Source: Pseudomonadota bacterium | GTDB taxonomy: Bacteria > Pseudomonadota > Gammaproteobacteria > Ga0077536 | DNA: 64,000 bases | Reading direction: 5' to 3' | Assembly (NCBI GenBank): GCA_016719885.1 | Contig: JADJYF010000003.1 | Span: 85,857-149,856, forward strand | Shown here: positions 29,675-39,260 of the stretch, in pieces | Layout of the letters: each line of letters opens with the position of its first letter | Position numbering within the stretch: position 1 is the stretch's first letter | Translations under genes and position numbers: made by a program | Notes under the pieces: generated by a model | What the model saw: the letters and a program-made list of their open reading frames with translations, nothing else | The model's database searches: none | What the model was told of the DNA's origin: nothing

Positions 29675-31141
29675 TCACCCCATCAACTGCTGATACAGCT
29701 CCCCGTAAACCGCCGCCGGCCCTGCCCACGACACTTCCTGCGCCATGCCCCGCTGCATGAGAGCTGCCCAACGTTGCGGCTGCTGCTGATAGACCGCGAG
29801 CATACGCGCGAGCGTGTCGCGCAAGGCATGGGCGTACGGTGCTTCGAACACGAAACCGGTGCCGCTGTCGCCGGTGCTTTCGTCCACCACGGTGTCGGCC
29901 AGCCCGCCGACGCGCCGCACTATCGGCACGGTGCCGTAGCGCAGGCCGTAGAGTTGGGTGAGGCCGCAGGGCTCGAAACGGCTCGGCACCAGGATCGCAT
30001 CGGCGCCGCCGAACACGCGGTGCGACAGCGCTTCGTCGAAACGGATTGCGGTCGCGATGCGGCCGGGTTCGCGCGCGGCGAGCGCGCTGAAGGCCTGTTC
30101 GAGGCCGGCTTCGCCGGTGCCGAGCACCAGCAATTGCATGTCGGCCAGGGCCGGGTCGGCGATCGCTTCGAGCAGCAGGTCCAGCCCTTTCTGATAGGTG
30201 AGCCGCCCGACCACCGCGACCAGCGGGCGACGCGGGTCATCGGCCAGCCCGCATTCCTTGCGCAAGGCACGGCGGTTGACGGCCTTGGCGCTCGGCGCCG
30301 TGTCGCGCGTGTAGGGCTGCGCCAGCGCGGCATCGCTGCTGCTGTCCCACAGCAAGGTGTCGACGCCGTTCAAGATGCCGAGCAGCCGCGACGCGCGATC
30401 GCGCAGCACGCCATCGAGACCTTCGCCGCCTTCCGGCCTCAGGATCTCGCGCGCGTAGCTGGGCGACACCGTGGTGATGGCGTCGGCGGCCAGCAAGGCA
30501 CCCTTCATGAACGACAGGTCGCCGTGGAATTCCAGCGCGGACGGCGTCAGCTGCGCGGGGCCGAGGCCCAGCGCCGGCCCGACGTCCAAGGGGAAGCGTC
30601 CCTGGAAGGCGAGGTTGTGGATGGTGAACACGGTGCGCACCGCGTTGGCCGGATGCTGACGCAGGTAGACCGGCGCCAGCGCCGCGTGCCAGTCGTGGGC
30701 ATGCACGATGTCGGCCTGCCAGCTGGCGTCGAGACCGCCGGCCGCGAGCTGCGCCGCGACGTGGCCGAGCAGGCCGAAACGCAGGTGGTTGTCGGCCCAC
30801 GGCAAGCCCGCACCGTCGACATAGGGATTGCCGGCGCGGCCATATAGCCAGGGCGCATCGATGACATACAGACACACCGTGCTGCCCGGCAGCGTTGCGC
30901 GCAGCAGTTGAATGCGCGAGGCGCCGAAAGCCGTGCCGAGCGGCGCGCCCACCGGCGTCAAGTGGCCGGCGGCGAAGCCCTGCAGCACCGCTTCGTAGCC
31001 CGGCAACAGCAGGCGCACGTCGCAGCCCCGCGCGGCGAGCGCCGGCGGCAAGGCGCCGACCACGTCGGCCAGCCCGCCGGTCTTGACCAGGGGATGGGCT
31101 TCGGCGGCGACGTGCAGGACGCGTGGCGTGGCGAGCGTCAA
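29675..31141 (-). CDS. glgA: Glycogen synthase (ADP-glucose)
   Basis: GlgA extends alpha-1,4-glucan chains from ADP-glucose. The 488-residue GT5 enzyme has the N-terminal nucleotide-binding motif HPLVKTGGLADVVGALP, the HAHDWHAALAPVYLR segment, and the C-terminal catalytic site VPSRFEPCGLTQLYGLRYGT with its conserved glutamate. The start is a TTG at 31139-31141 whose last two bases overlap the glgC TGA, giving ribosome-reuse coupling. Longer readings run back through glgC and are not real. It ends near repeat pair 4. Confidence 0.95.
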   Translation of the reverse strand: MTLATPRVLHVAAEAHPLVKTGGLADVVGALPPALAARGCDVRLLLPGYEAVLQGFAAGHLTPVGAPLGTAFGASRIQLLRATLPGSTVCLYVIDAPWLYGRAGNPYVDGAGLPWADNHLRFGLLGHVAAQLAAGGLDASWQADIVHAHDWHAALAPVYLRQHPANAVRTVFTIHNLAFQGRFPLDVGPALGLGPAQLTPSALEFHGDLSFMKGALLAADAITTVSPSYAREILRPEGGEGLDGVLRDRASRLLGILNGVDTLLWDSSSDAALAQPYTRDTAPSAKAVNRRALRKECGLADDPRRPLVAVVGRLTYQKGLDLLLEAIADPALADMQLLVLGTGEAGLEQAFSALAAREPGRIATAIRFDEALSHRVFGGADAILVPSRFEPCGLTQLYGLRYGTVPIVRRVGGLADTVVDESTGDSGTGFVFEAPYAHALRDTLARMLAVYQQQPQRWAALMQRGMAQEVSWAGPAAVYGELYQQLMG

Positions 31142-32403
31142 GCGCTGAGCCTCGCCAGCATCTGGCGCGTGACCAGCGTGATGCCCTTCTCGGTGACGTA
31201 GAAACGCTCGGCGTCGAGCTCCGGGTTCTCGCCGATGATCATGCCATCGGGAATGCTGCAGCCATGATCGATCACGCAGTGGTTCAGGCGCACGCCGCGC
31301 CCGACCTGCACCTCGGGCAGCAGCACCGACGACGCCACGCTGGCGTAGGAATGCACGCGGCACTTGGAGAACAACAGGCTCTTGTTCAATTCGCCGCTGA
31401 TGATGCAGCCGCCCGACACCAGCGATTCCAGCGCCATGCCACGACGGTTCTGCCAGTTGTGCACGAACTTGGCCGGCGGCAGCTGTTCCTGGTAGGTCCA
31501 GATCGGCCACGCCGTGTCGTAGAGATTCAAGGCCGGCACGGTGGCGGTCAGATCGATGTTCGCCTCCCAGTAGGCATCGATGGTGCCGACGTCGCGCCAA
31601 TAGGGTTCGCGCCCGGGTTCGAGGCCCACGCAGCAGCTCTCGAAGGACAGCGCGCGCGCGTCGCCGCGTTCCACCACCGCCGGAATGAGATTGCGGCCGA
31701 AATCATGTTCGGAATCCTCGCGTGCGGCATCGTCGGCGAGCATGTCGAACAGGTACTGGGCGTTGAACACGTAGATGCCCATGCTGGCGAGGGCGATGCC
31801 GGGCTTGCCCGGCATGGACGGCGGCTGGGCGGGCTTTTCCAGGAAGTCGGTGATGCGCTGCTCGGCGTCGACGGCCATCACGCCGAAACCCGTCGCCTCC
31901 TCCACCGGCACCTCGATGCAGCCGACCGTGCACGGCGCGCCGCTCGCGACATGGCGCGCGAGCATTTCCATGTAGTCCATCTTGTAGATGTGATCGCCGG
32001 CCAGCACCAGGATGTAATCGGCGCCATAGCCCTGCACGATGTCGAGATTCTGGAAGATGGCGTCGGCCGTGCCCTTGTACCAGGAGCGCTCGTCGATGCG
32101 CTGCTGGGCCGGCAGCAGATCGAGGAACTCGTTCATCTCCGACTTCAGGAACGCCCAGCCGCGTTGCAGGTGCCTGAGCAGGCTGTGGGACTTGTACTGC
32201 GTCAACACGCCGATGCGCCGGATGCCGGAGTTCAGGCAGTTCGACAGCACGAAATCGATGATGCGGAACTTGCCGCCGAAGTACACCGCCGGCTTGCAGC
32301 GCACGTCGGTCAATTGTTTCAAACGCGAACCGCGGCCACCGGCCAGCACGAAGGCGTAGGAACGTCGCAACAGGCGCAGGCGATGGGGTTGTTCGAAGGT
32401 CAT
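31138..32403 (-). CDS. glgC: Glucose-1-phosphate adenylyltransferase
   Basis: GlgC makes ADP-glucose from glucose-1-phosphate and ATP, the committed and allosterically controlled step of glycogen synthesis. The 421-residue product has the nucleotidyl-transferase motif FVLAGGRGSRLKQLTDVRCKP. Then come substrate-binding WYKGTADAIFQN, metal-binding VLAGDHIYKMDY, ITDFLEKPAQ, and a C-terminal left-handed beta-helix. Basic residues before the first motif (RLRLLRRSYA) match the activator-binding site of bacterial enzymes. It is divergent from glgP with a 69-base gap that must hold both promoters. Confidence 0.96.
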   Translation of the reverse strand: MTFEQPHRLRLLRRSYAFVLAGGRGSRLKQLTDVRCKPAVYFGGKFRIIDFVLSNCLNSGIRRIGVLTQYKSHSLLRHLQRGWAFLKSEMNEFLDLLPAQQRIDERSWYKGTADAIFQNLDIVQGYGADYILVLAGDHIYKMDYMEMLARHVASGAPCTVGCIEVPVEEATGFGVMAVDAEQRITDFLEKPAQPPSMPGKPGIALASMGIYVFNAQYLFDMLADDAAREDSEHDFGRNLIPAVVERGDARALSFESCCVGLEPGREPYWRDVGTIDAYWEANIDLTATVPALNLYDTAWPIWTYQEQLPPAKFVHNWQNRRGMALESLVSGGCIISGELNKSLLFSKCRVHSYASVASSVLLPEVQVGRGVRLNHCVIDHGCSIPDGMIIGENPELDAERFYVTEKGITLVTRQMLARLSA

Positions 32404-32472
32404 AGGGCGCTCTCATGTGGCATGCCGCCCGCAATTGGTGCAGGTCGGGCCGTCACGGTCCGATAGGTAGTC

Positions 32473-34974
32473 ATGGCTAGTTTTCCAGAGCGGGCATCGC
32501 GTTACAATCGATTCACCGTGACCGATGCCACTCCACAATTTCCCATCGACCCGCCGCGCAACGATGCCGATTCGCTGCGTCGCGCGGTGGCCCACGCGCT
32601 GCTCTACGGCGGAGGTCGTTACCCCGATCTCGCGACGGCGCAGGACTGGTACCTGGCGGTTGCCAGCGCGGTGCGCGACCGGCTGGTCGAACGCTGGATG
32701 GAGACCACCCAGCGCTGGCGCGCGGCCGACGCCAAGCGCGTCTATTACATGTCGATGGAGTTCCTGATCGGGCGCACCTTGTCCAACGCCCTGCACGCGC
32801 TTGGCCTGTACGACGAACTGGCGCACGCGGTGACTGCGCTGGGCGTGGACCTCGACGAGGTGCGGCAACGGGAACCGGACGCCGCGCTCGGCAACGGCGG
32901 TCTCGGCCGTCTCGCTGCCTGTTTTCTCGATTCCATGGCGACCCTCGGCCTGCCGAGCTTCGGCTACGGCATCCGCTACGACTATGGCATGTTCGCCCAG
33001 CACATCTTGAACGGTTACCAGGTCGAGCAGCCGGACGACTGGCTGAAATTCGGCAATCCCTGGGAGTTTCCGCGCCCCGACACCACCTACGAGATCCGCT
33101 ACGGCGGCTGGGTGCGGCGCGACGAGGACGGCGCGCACTGGGTCGATACCGAGTCGGTGCTGGCCATGGCCTACGACATCATCGTGCCCGGCCACGGCAC
33201 GCGCGCGGTCAGCACCCTGCGCCTGTGGCACGCCAAGGCCGCCGAGTCGCTCGATCTCGCGCTCTTCAACCAGGGCGATTACATGCGCGCGGTGCGCGCC
33301 AAGAACCTGTCGGAAAACGTCACGCGCGTGCTGTATCCCGACGATTCCAGCTACCAGGGCCGCGAGCTGCGCCTGCGCCAGGAATTCTTCTTCACCAGCG
33401 CCTCCATGCAGGACATCCTCACGCGCTACATGCGTGAGCATGCCGACTTCGAGCAGCTGGCCGACAAGGTCGCGGTGCACCTCAACGACACCCACCCCGC
33501 TATCGCGGTGCCGGAGCTGATGCGCCTGCTGCTCGACGTGCATCGCCTCGAATGGGTCGATGCCTGGGGCATGTGCACGCGCATCTTCTCCTACACCAAT
33601 CACACGCTCATGCCCGAGGCGCTCGAGACCTGGCCGCTGGAAATGATGCGCAGCGTGCTGCCGCGCCATCTCGACATCATCTTCGAGATCAACGAGCGCC
33701 ACCTGGCCGAGGTGCGTGAGCAGCTCGGTGACGATCCGGCGCTGCTGTCGCGCCTGTCGCTCATCGACGAGGGCGGCGAGCGCCGCGTGCGCATGGCGCA
33801 TCTGTCGGTGGTGGCGAGCCACACCGTCAACGGTGTCTCGAAACTGCACAGCAACCTCATCCGCGAAACCATTTTCGCCGACTTCGTGCGGCTGTGGCCG
33901 ACGCGCTTCTGCAACAAGACCAATGGCATCACGCCGCGACGCTGGCTGGTCAGCGCCAACCGCGAGCTGACGGCGCTGCTGGACGCGCGCCTCGGCCTCG
34001 GCTGGCGGCGCGATCTCGGCGAGCTCGCCGGCCTGCGCGCGCAGGCCGACGATGTGGCGCTGCTGGAACGCTTCGCCGCCGTCAAGCTCGCCAACAAGCA
34101 GCGCCTGGCGGCCTGGGTCGAACGGGAACTCGGCATCGCGCTCGACCCCGCGTCGCTGTTCGATGTGCAGGTCAAGCGCATCCACGAATACAAGCGCCAG
34201 CTCTTGAACGCGCTGCACGTGGTGGCGCGTTACCACGCCATACTCGACAACCCCGAGGCCGGCTGGGTGCCGCGCACGGTGCTGTTCGCCGGCAAGGCCG
34301 CCTCGGCCTATCGCATGGCCAAGCTCGTCATCAAGCTCATCAACGACATCGCGGTGCGCATCAACAACGACGCGCGGGTCAATCACCTGCTGAAAGTGGT
34401 GTTCGTGCCCAATTACAGCGTGTCGATCGCCGAGCTGGTGATGCCGGCGGCCGATTTGTCCGAGCAGATCTCGACGGCCGGCACCGAGGCGTCCGGCACC
34501 GGCAACATGAAGTTCGCACTGAATGGCGCGCTGACCATCGGCACCCTGGACGGCGCCAACATCGAAATTCGCGAGGAAGTCGGCGCCGACAACATCTTCA
34601 TCTTCGGCATGACCGCCGACGAGGTCGAGCGCCTGCGTGCCAGCGGCCACCGTCCGCTCGATATCTACGCGGCCAACCCGGCCTTGAAACGCGTGCTGGA
34701 CGGCATCGCCGACGGCGAGTTCTCGCCCGAGGAGCCGCAGCGCTTCGTGCCGCTGGTCGATTCACTGCTGCGCTTCGGCGATCACTACCTGCTGCTGGCT
34801 GATTTCGCGTCCTATGTCGAGGCCCAGGGTCATGTCGATGCCCTGTATCGCAAGCCGCGTGAATGGGCGCGGCGTGCGCTCTTGAACGTGGCGGGCATGG
34901 GCGCGTTTTCCAGCGATCGCACCATCGCCGAGTATGCCGGCGAGATCTGGCGGGTCAGCCCCGTCGTCGACTGA
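32473..34974 (+). CDS. glgP: Glycogen phosphorylase
   Basis: GlgP releases glucose-1-phosphate from glycogen chain ends. The 833-residue GT35 enzyme has KRVYYMSMEFLIGRTL near the N-terminus, the substrate-binding KVAVHLNDTHPAI, KRIHEYKRQLLN, and the pyridoxal-phosphate site EASGTGNMKFALNGALTIGT with its Schiff-base lysine. The ATG at 32473 is taken as start. A GTG at 32518 (MTDATPQFP) is an alternative, because a TACAAT that could be a -10 box lies at 32503-32508. It leads the glgP-glgB-glgX-malQ operon. Confidence 0.95.
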   Translation: MASFPERASRYNRFTVTDATPQFPIDPPRNDADSLRRAVAHALLYGGGRYPDLATAQDWYLAVASAVRDRLVERWMETTQRWRAADAKRVYYMSMEFLIGRTLSNALHALGLYDELAHAVTALGVDLDEVRQREPDAALGNGGLGRLAACFLDSMATLGLPSFGYGIRYDYGMFAQHILNGYQVEQPDDWLKFGNPWEFPRPDTTYEIRYGGWVRRDEDGAHWVDTESVLAMAYDIIVPGHGTRAVSTLRLWHAKAAESLDLALFNQGDYMRAVRAKNLSENVTRVLYPDDSSYQGRELRLRQEFFFTSASMQDILTRYMREHADFEQLADKVAVHLNDTHPAIAVPELMRLLLDVHRLEWVDAWGMCTRIFSYTNHTLMPEALETWPLEMMRSVLPRHLDIIFEINERHLAEVREQLGDDPALLSRLSLIDEGGERRVRMAHLSVVASHTVNGVSKLHSNLIRETIFADFVRLWPTRFCNKTNGITPRRWLVSANRELTALLDARLGLGWRRDLGELAGLRAQADDVALLERFAAVKLANKQRLAAWVERELGIALDPASLFDVQVKRIHEYKRQLLNALHVVARYHAILDNPEAGWVPRTVLFAGKAASAYRMAKLVIKLINDIAVRINNDARVNHLLKVVFVPNYSVSIAELVMPAADLSEQISTAGTEASGTGNMKFALNGALTIGTLDGANIEIREEVGADNIFIFGMTADEVERLRASGHRPLDIYAANPALKRVLDGIADGEFSPEEPQRFVPLVDSLLRFGDHYLLLADFASYVEAQGHVDALYRKPREWARRALLNVAGMGAFSSDRTIAEYAGEIWRVSPVVD

Positions 34975-34981
34975 CTCCACC

Positions 34982-37189
34982 ATGCACGATGCGCACGACG
35001 CCGGACCGACGGTGCCGGACGAGGCCTGGGATGCGCTCGCGCGCGGTGAACACGGCGATCCCTTCGCCCTGCTCGGTCCGCATGCCGATGCCGATGGACG
35101 CTGGTGGCTGACGGTCTTCCTGCCGGGCGCGGTGAAGGTCGACGCGGTCACCGCCAATGGCGCGCGCATCATTGCCGCGCTCGAGCCGCGCGACACGCGC
35201 GGACTGTTCGCCAATCGCCTGCCGCGCCTGCGTAAACGCCCCGATTACCGCCTGCGCATCGAATGGGCCGACGGCCAGCGCAGCACGGCGCAGGACGATC
35301 CCTACCGTCACCTGCCCGTGCTCGGCGAGACCGACCTGTGGCTGCTGGCCGAAGGCACGGAACAACGCCCCTACGACAAGCTCGGCGCGCATCCGCGCCG
35401 CATCGGCGGCGTGGACGGCACGCTGTTCGCGGTGTGGGCGCCCCACGCGCGGCGCGTGTCGGTGGTCGGCGACTGGAATGCCTGGGACGCGCGTCGCCAT
35501 CCCATGCGTTTGCGCCGCGAGGCCGGCGTGTGGGAGATCTTCATTCCAGGCGTCGCGCCCGGTGCACGCTACAAGTTCGCGCTCATCGACATGCACGGCG
35601 CCCACGAACCCTGGCGCGCCGATCCCTACGCACGCCAGGCGGAGCTGCGACCGGCCACGGCATCGGTGGTGAGCGCGCCGTTGCCGGCGCCCGCTACGGC
35701 CCGTCGCGCGCTCGCTCACGACCAGCCGATGGCCATCTACGAAGTGCATGTCGGCTCGTGGCGGCGCGTCGGCGGCGAGCACGAGCGCTGGCTCGACTGG
35801 GACGAACTCGCCGACAGCCTCGTGCCCTACGCCGTCGAACTCGGTTTCACGCATCTCGAACTGATGCCGATAGCCGAGCACCCCTTCGATGGCTCGTGGG
35901 GCTACCAGCCCATCGGACTCTATGCGCCGACCGCGCGCTGCGGCGAGCCGGCGGGGCTCTTGCGTTTCATCGCGCGCTGCCACGACGCCGGCCTCGGCGT
36001 GATCCTCGACTGGGTGCCGGGTCACTTCCCGACCGATTTGCATGGCCTCGCGCGTTTCGACGGCAGCCATCTCTACGAGCACGCCGACCCGCGCGAGGGC
36101 AGCCATCCCGACTGGGGCACGCTGATCTACAACTACGGGCGTTACGAGGTGCGCGATTTCCTGATCGGCAACGCGCGCTACTGGATAGAGAACTTCGGCG
36201 TCGACGGCCTGCGCGTCGACGCGGTGGCCTCGATGATCTACCGCGACTACAGCCGTGCGCCGGGCCAGTGGCTGCCGAACGTGCATGGCGGCCGCGAAAA
36301 TCTCGAGGCCATCGATTTCCTGAAACACATGAACGAAGTGTTGGGCGCCGACCATCCCACGGCCCTCACCATCGCCGAGGAATCGACCAGCTGGCCCGGC
36401 GTCAGCCAGCCGACCTCCAGCGGCGGTCTCGGCTTTCACTACAAGTGGAACATGGGTTGGATGAACGACGTGCTGCGCTACTTCGCGCGCGACCCGGTGC
36501 ACCGGCGTCATCACCAGAACGAACTGACTTTCGGACTGCTCTACGCCTTCGACGAGCATTTCGTGTTGCCGCTATCACACGACGAAGTGGTGCACGGCAA
36601 ACGTTCGCTGCTGGCCAAGATGCCGGGCGACAGCTGGCAGCGCTTCGCCAACCTGCGGCTGCTGCTGGCTTTCATGTACGCCCATCCGGGCCGCAAGCTG
36701 CTGTTCATGGGCGCCGAGTTCGGCCAGGAGCGCGAATGGAACCATGACCAGGGCCTCGACTGGCATTTGCTCGAGGACGCCGCCCATCGCGGCGTGCAGT
36801 CGCTGGTCAAGGACCTCAATCAACGCTATCGCAGCCTGCCGGCGCTGCACGCGCGCGACAGTGAAGCGGGCGGATTCGAATGGCTGAGCCACGAGGAACA
36901 TGCCGAGAGCGTGCTGGCCTTCATGCGCCATGGCCACCAGGCGCGGCACACCGTCATCGCGGTTTTCAATTTCACGCCGGTGGTGCGACACGGCTATCGC
37001 CTGGGCGTGCCCGACGACGGCGCGTGGCGCGAATGCCTGAATTCCGATTCGGGCCATTACGGCGGCAGCAATCTCGGCAACCATGGCGCACGCCTGGAGC
37101 CGCAGGCGCTGGCCGCGCATGGGCGCAGCCATAGTCTCAGCCTCGATTTGCCGCCGCTCGGCGCATTGTTTCTGCACAGGACCGACTGA
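34982..37189 (+). CDS. glgB: 1,4-alpha-glucan branching enzyme
   Basis: GlgB adds alpha-1,6 branches to glycogen. The 735-residue product has an N-terminal extension and a CBM48-type domain (FAVWAPHARRVSVVGDWNAW), then the GH13 barrel. Catalytic elements are the nucleophile region GLRVDAVASMIYRDYSR, the acid/base TIAEESTSWPGVS, and LSHDEVVHGKRSL. The C-terminal beta domain ends LGALFLHRTD. The start MHDAHDAGP at 34982 lies 7 bases after glgP. The full-length N-terminus places it with enterobacterial-type two-module enzymes. Confidence 0.96.
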   Translation: MHDAHDAGPTVPDEAWDALARGEHGDPFALLGPHADADGRWWLTVFLPGAVKVDAVTANGARIIAALEPRDTRGLFANRLPRLRKRPDYRLRIEWADGQRSTAQDDPYRHLPVLGETDLWLLAEGTEQRPYDKLGAHPRRIGGVDGTLFAVWAPHARRVSVVGDWNAWDARRHPMRLRREAGVWEIFIPGVAPGARYKFALIDMHGAHEPWRADPYARQAELRPATASVVSAPLPAPATARRALAHDQPMAIYEVHVGSWRRVGGEHERWLDWDELADSLVPYAVELGFTHLELMPIAEHPFDGSWGYQPIGLYAPTARCGEPAGLLRFIARCHDAGLGVILDWVPGHFPTDLHGLARFDGSHLYEHADPREGSHPDWGTLIYNYGRYEVRDFLIGNARYWIENFGVDGLRVDAVASMIYRDYSRAPGQWLPNVHGGRENLEAIDFLKHMNEVLGADHPTALTIAEESTSWPGVSQPTSSGGLGFHYKWNMGWMNDVLRYFARDPVHRRHHQNELTFGLLYAFDEHFVLPLSHDEVVHGKRSLLAKMPGDSWQRFANLRLLLAFMYAHPGRKLLFMGAEFGQEREWNHDQGLDWHLLEDAAHRGVQSLVKDLNQRYRSLPALHARDSEAGGFEWLSHEEHAESVLAFMRHGHQARHTVIAVFNFTPVVRHGYRLGVPDDGAWRECLNSDSGHYGGSNLGNHGARLEPQALAAHGRSHSLSLDLPPLGALFLHRTD

Positions 37190-37193
37190 TTCC

Positions 37194-39260
37194 ATGACGC
37201 TAGAAGCCGGCACGCCCTGGCCCCTGGGCGCGACCCTCACCGAGGTGGGGGTGAACTTCGCGGTGTTCTCCGCCCACGCCACGCGTATCGAATTGTGCCT
37301 GTACGACCGCGACGGCGTGCGCGAACTGGCGCGCGTGGCCTTGCCGGCCTACACCGACGGCGTGTGGCACGGCCTGCTGCCCGGCGCCGCCGCGGGCCTC
37401 GTGTACGGACTGCGCGCCCACGGCCCCCAGGACGCCGCGCGCGGCCACCGCTTCAATCCGCACAAGCTGCTGCTCGATCCCTATGCGCGACGCCTGACCA
37501 CGCACTGGCGCTGGAGCGAGGCGCATCTCGGTGACGTGCACGACAAGGCCGATCGTCACGTGACGCTCGACAACGCGCGCGACATGCCGAAAGCGGTGGT
37601 CGAGCACGAGCACTTCGACTGGCAGGACGACCGCGCGCCGCGCACGCCGCTGGCCGACACCCTGCTCTACGAGGTGCACGTCAAGGGCTTCACCTGGCGT
37701 CATGCCGAGGTGCCGGCCGAGCAGCGCGGGCGTTTCTTAGGCGTATCCTCGGCGCCCGCCATCCTCCACCTGCGACGCCTCGGCGTCACCGCCGTCACGC
37801 TGTTGCCGGTGCAGCAGCACTTGACCGAGGCCGGCCTCGCGCGGCGCGGCGCCCACAATTACTGGGGCTACAACACCGTCGCCTTCAACGTGCCCGATGC
37901 ACGTTTCGCCGCCACCGACGCCGTGCGTGAATTCAAGACCATGGTCCGCGGCCTGCACCAAGCCGGCATCGAGGTCATCCTCGACGTGGTCTACAACCAC
38001 ACCGCCGAATCGGACCAGCGCGGTCCAACCGTATCGTGGCGCGGCCTCGACAACGCCAGCTGGTATCGCCTGCGACACGAGGACGCGCGCTTCTACGAGA
38101 ACCACGCCGGCACCGGCAACAGCCTCGACCTGTCACAACCGCGCGTCTTGCAGTTCGTGCTCGACTCGCTGCGCTACTGGGTGACGGACATGCACGTCGA
38201 CGGGTTCCGCTTCGACCTTGCGACCTCGCTGGCGCGCGGCGCGCAGGGCTTCGATGCGCGTCATCCGTTCCTGATGGCGATCGCCCAGGACCCCATCCTG
38301 TCGCGCGTCAAACTCATCGCCGAGCCGTGGGACGCCGGCCCGGGCGGCTACCAGCTCGGGCATTTCCCGGCCGGCTGGTCGGAATGGAACGATCGCTACC
38401 GCGACGCGGTGCGCGCATTCTGGGTGCGCAAGACCGCCGACCGCGGCGAGTTCGCCGCGCGTCTGGCCGGCTCCAGCGAGCTGTTCCACCACGCCGGCCG
38501 CGGCGTGTTCGCCGGCATCAATTACCTCACCGCCCATGACGGCTTCACGCTGCAGGATCTCGTCAGCTACGACCATAAGCACAACGAGAGCAATGGCGAG
38601 GACAATCGCGACGGCCACGATCACAACCTGTCCTGGAACTGCGGCGCCGAGGGCGACACCGACCTGCTGATGGTCAACACCCTGCGTGGGCGCCTGAAAC
38701 GCGCCTTGCTCGCCACGCTCATGCTGTCGCGCGGCGTGCCGATGCTGCTCGGCGGCGACGAACTCGGGCGTACGCAGCGCGGCAACAACAATGCCTACGC
38801 CCACGACGACGAGACGAGCTGGTTCGACTGGGCGCGCATCGATGCAGACCTGCTCGAATTCACGGCGCAGCTGGCGCAGTTCCGGCGCGCCACGCCGCAG
38901 CTGCGCGACGGCCGCTGGTGGAACGGCGAAAGCGACGCCGGCGGTCAGCGTGACGTGGTGTGGTTCGACCGCCAGGGCAAGGAAATGCATGTCGAGCACT
39001 GGCAGGACACGCAACGCTTCGCGCTCGGCATGCTGCTCGGCGCGCGCGCCATCGAGGGCACGGCGCCGCTGCTGGCGCTGTTCAATGCCGAGCAGAAGGA
39101 CTGCCTGTTCACGCTGCCGCGCGGGTGCTGGACGCTGCGCTTCGATACCGCGCTGGCCGCGCCTTTCGCGCTCGACGGTCAAGTCGTTGACGGTGACACG
39201 TTGACGGTGAAAGCGCGCAGCGTGACGGTGCTCGAGGGGCGCATCGAGGGCGCGGCATGA
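37194..39260 (+). CDS. glgX: Glycogen debranching enzyme GlgX
   Basis: GlgX hydrolyses alpha-1,6 branches of phosphorylase-limit dextrin. The 688-residue GH13 protein has a CBM48 domain (GVNFAVFSAHATRIELCLYD), then DVVYNHTAESDQRG, the nucleophile region VDGFRFDLATSLARG, the acid/base LIAEPWDAGPGGYQLG, and YLTAHDGFTLQDLVSYDHKHNE. The ATG at 37194 begins MTLEAGTPWPLG, 4 bases after glgB. It overlaps malQ by 4 bases. Released maltotetraose-type oligosaccharides would pass to MalQ. Confidence 0.95.
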   Translation: MTLEAGTPWPLGATLTEVGVNFAVFSAHATRIELCLYDRDGVRELARVALPAYTDGVWHGLLPGAAAGLVYGLRAHGPQDAARGHRFNPHKLLLDPYARRLTTHWRWSEAHLGDVHDKADRHVTLDNARDMPKAVVEHEHFDWQDDRAPRTPLADTLLYEVHVKGFTWRHAEVPAEQRGRFLGVSSAPAILHLRRLGVTAVTLLPVQQHLTEAGLARRGAHNYWGYNTVAFNVPDARFAATDAVREFKTMVRGLHQAGIEVILDVVYNHTAESDQRGPTVSWRGLDNASWYRLRHEDARFYENHAGTGNSLDLSQPRVLQFVLDSLRYWVTDMHVDGFRFDLATSLARGAQGFDARHPFLMAIAQDPILSRVKLIAEPWDAGPGGYQLGHFPAGWSEWNDRYRDAVRAFWVRKTADRGEFAARLAGSSELFHHAGRGVFAGINYLTAHDGFTLQDLVSYDHKHNESNGEDNRDGHDHNLSWNCGAEGDTDLLMVNTLRGRLKRALLATLMLSRGVPMLLGGDELGRTQRGNNNAYAHDDETSWFDWARIDADLLEFTAQLAQFRRATPQLRDGRWWNGESDAGGQRDVVWFDRQGKEMHVEHWQDTQRFALGMLLGARAIEGTAPLLALFNAEQKDCLFTLPRGCWTLRFDTALAAPFALDGQVVDGDTLTVKARSVTVLEGRIEGAA

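Noticed and set aside
32413..34650. A 745-codon minus-strand open frame opposite glgP
   Set aside because: It is antisense to a conserved enzyme, has no homology by eye, and would also block the glgC-glgP promoter region.
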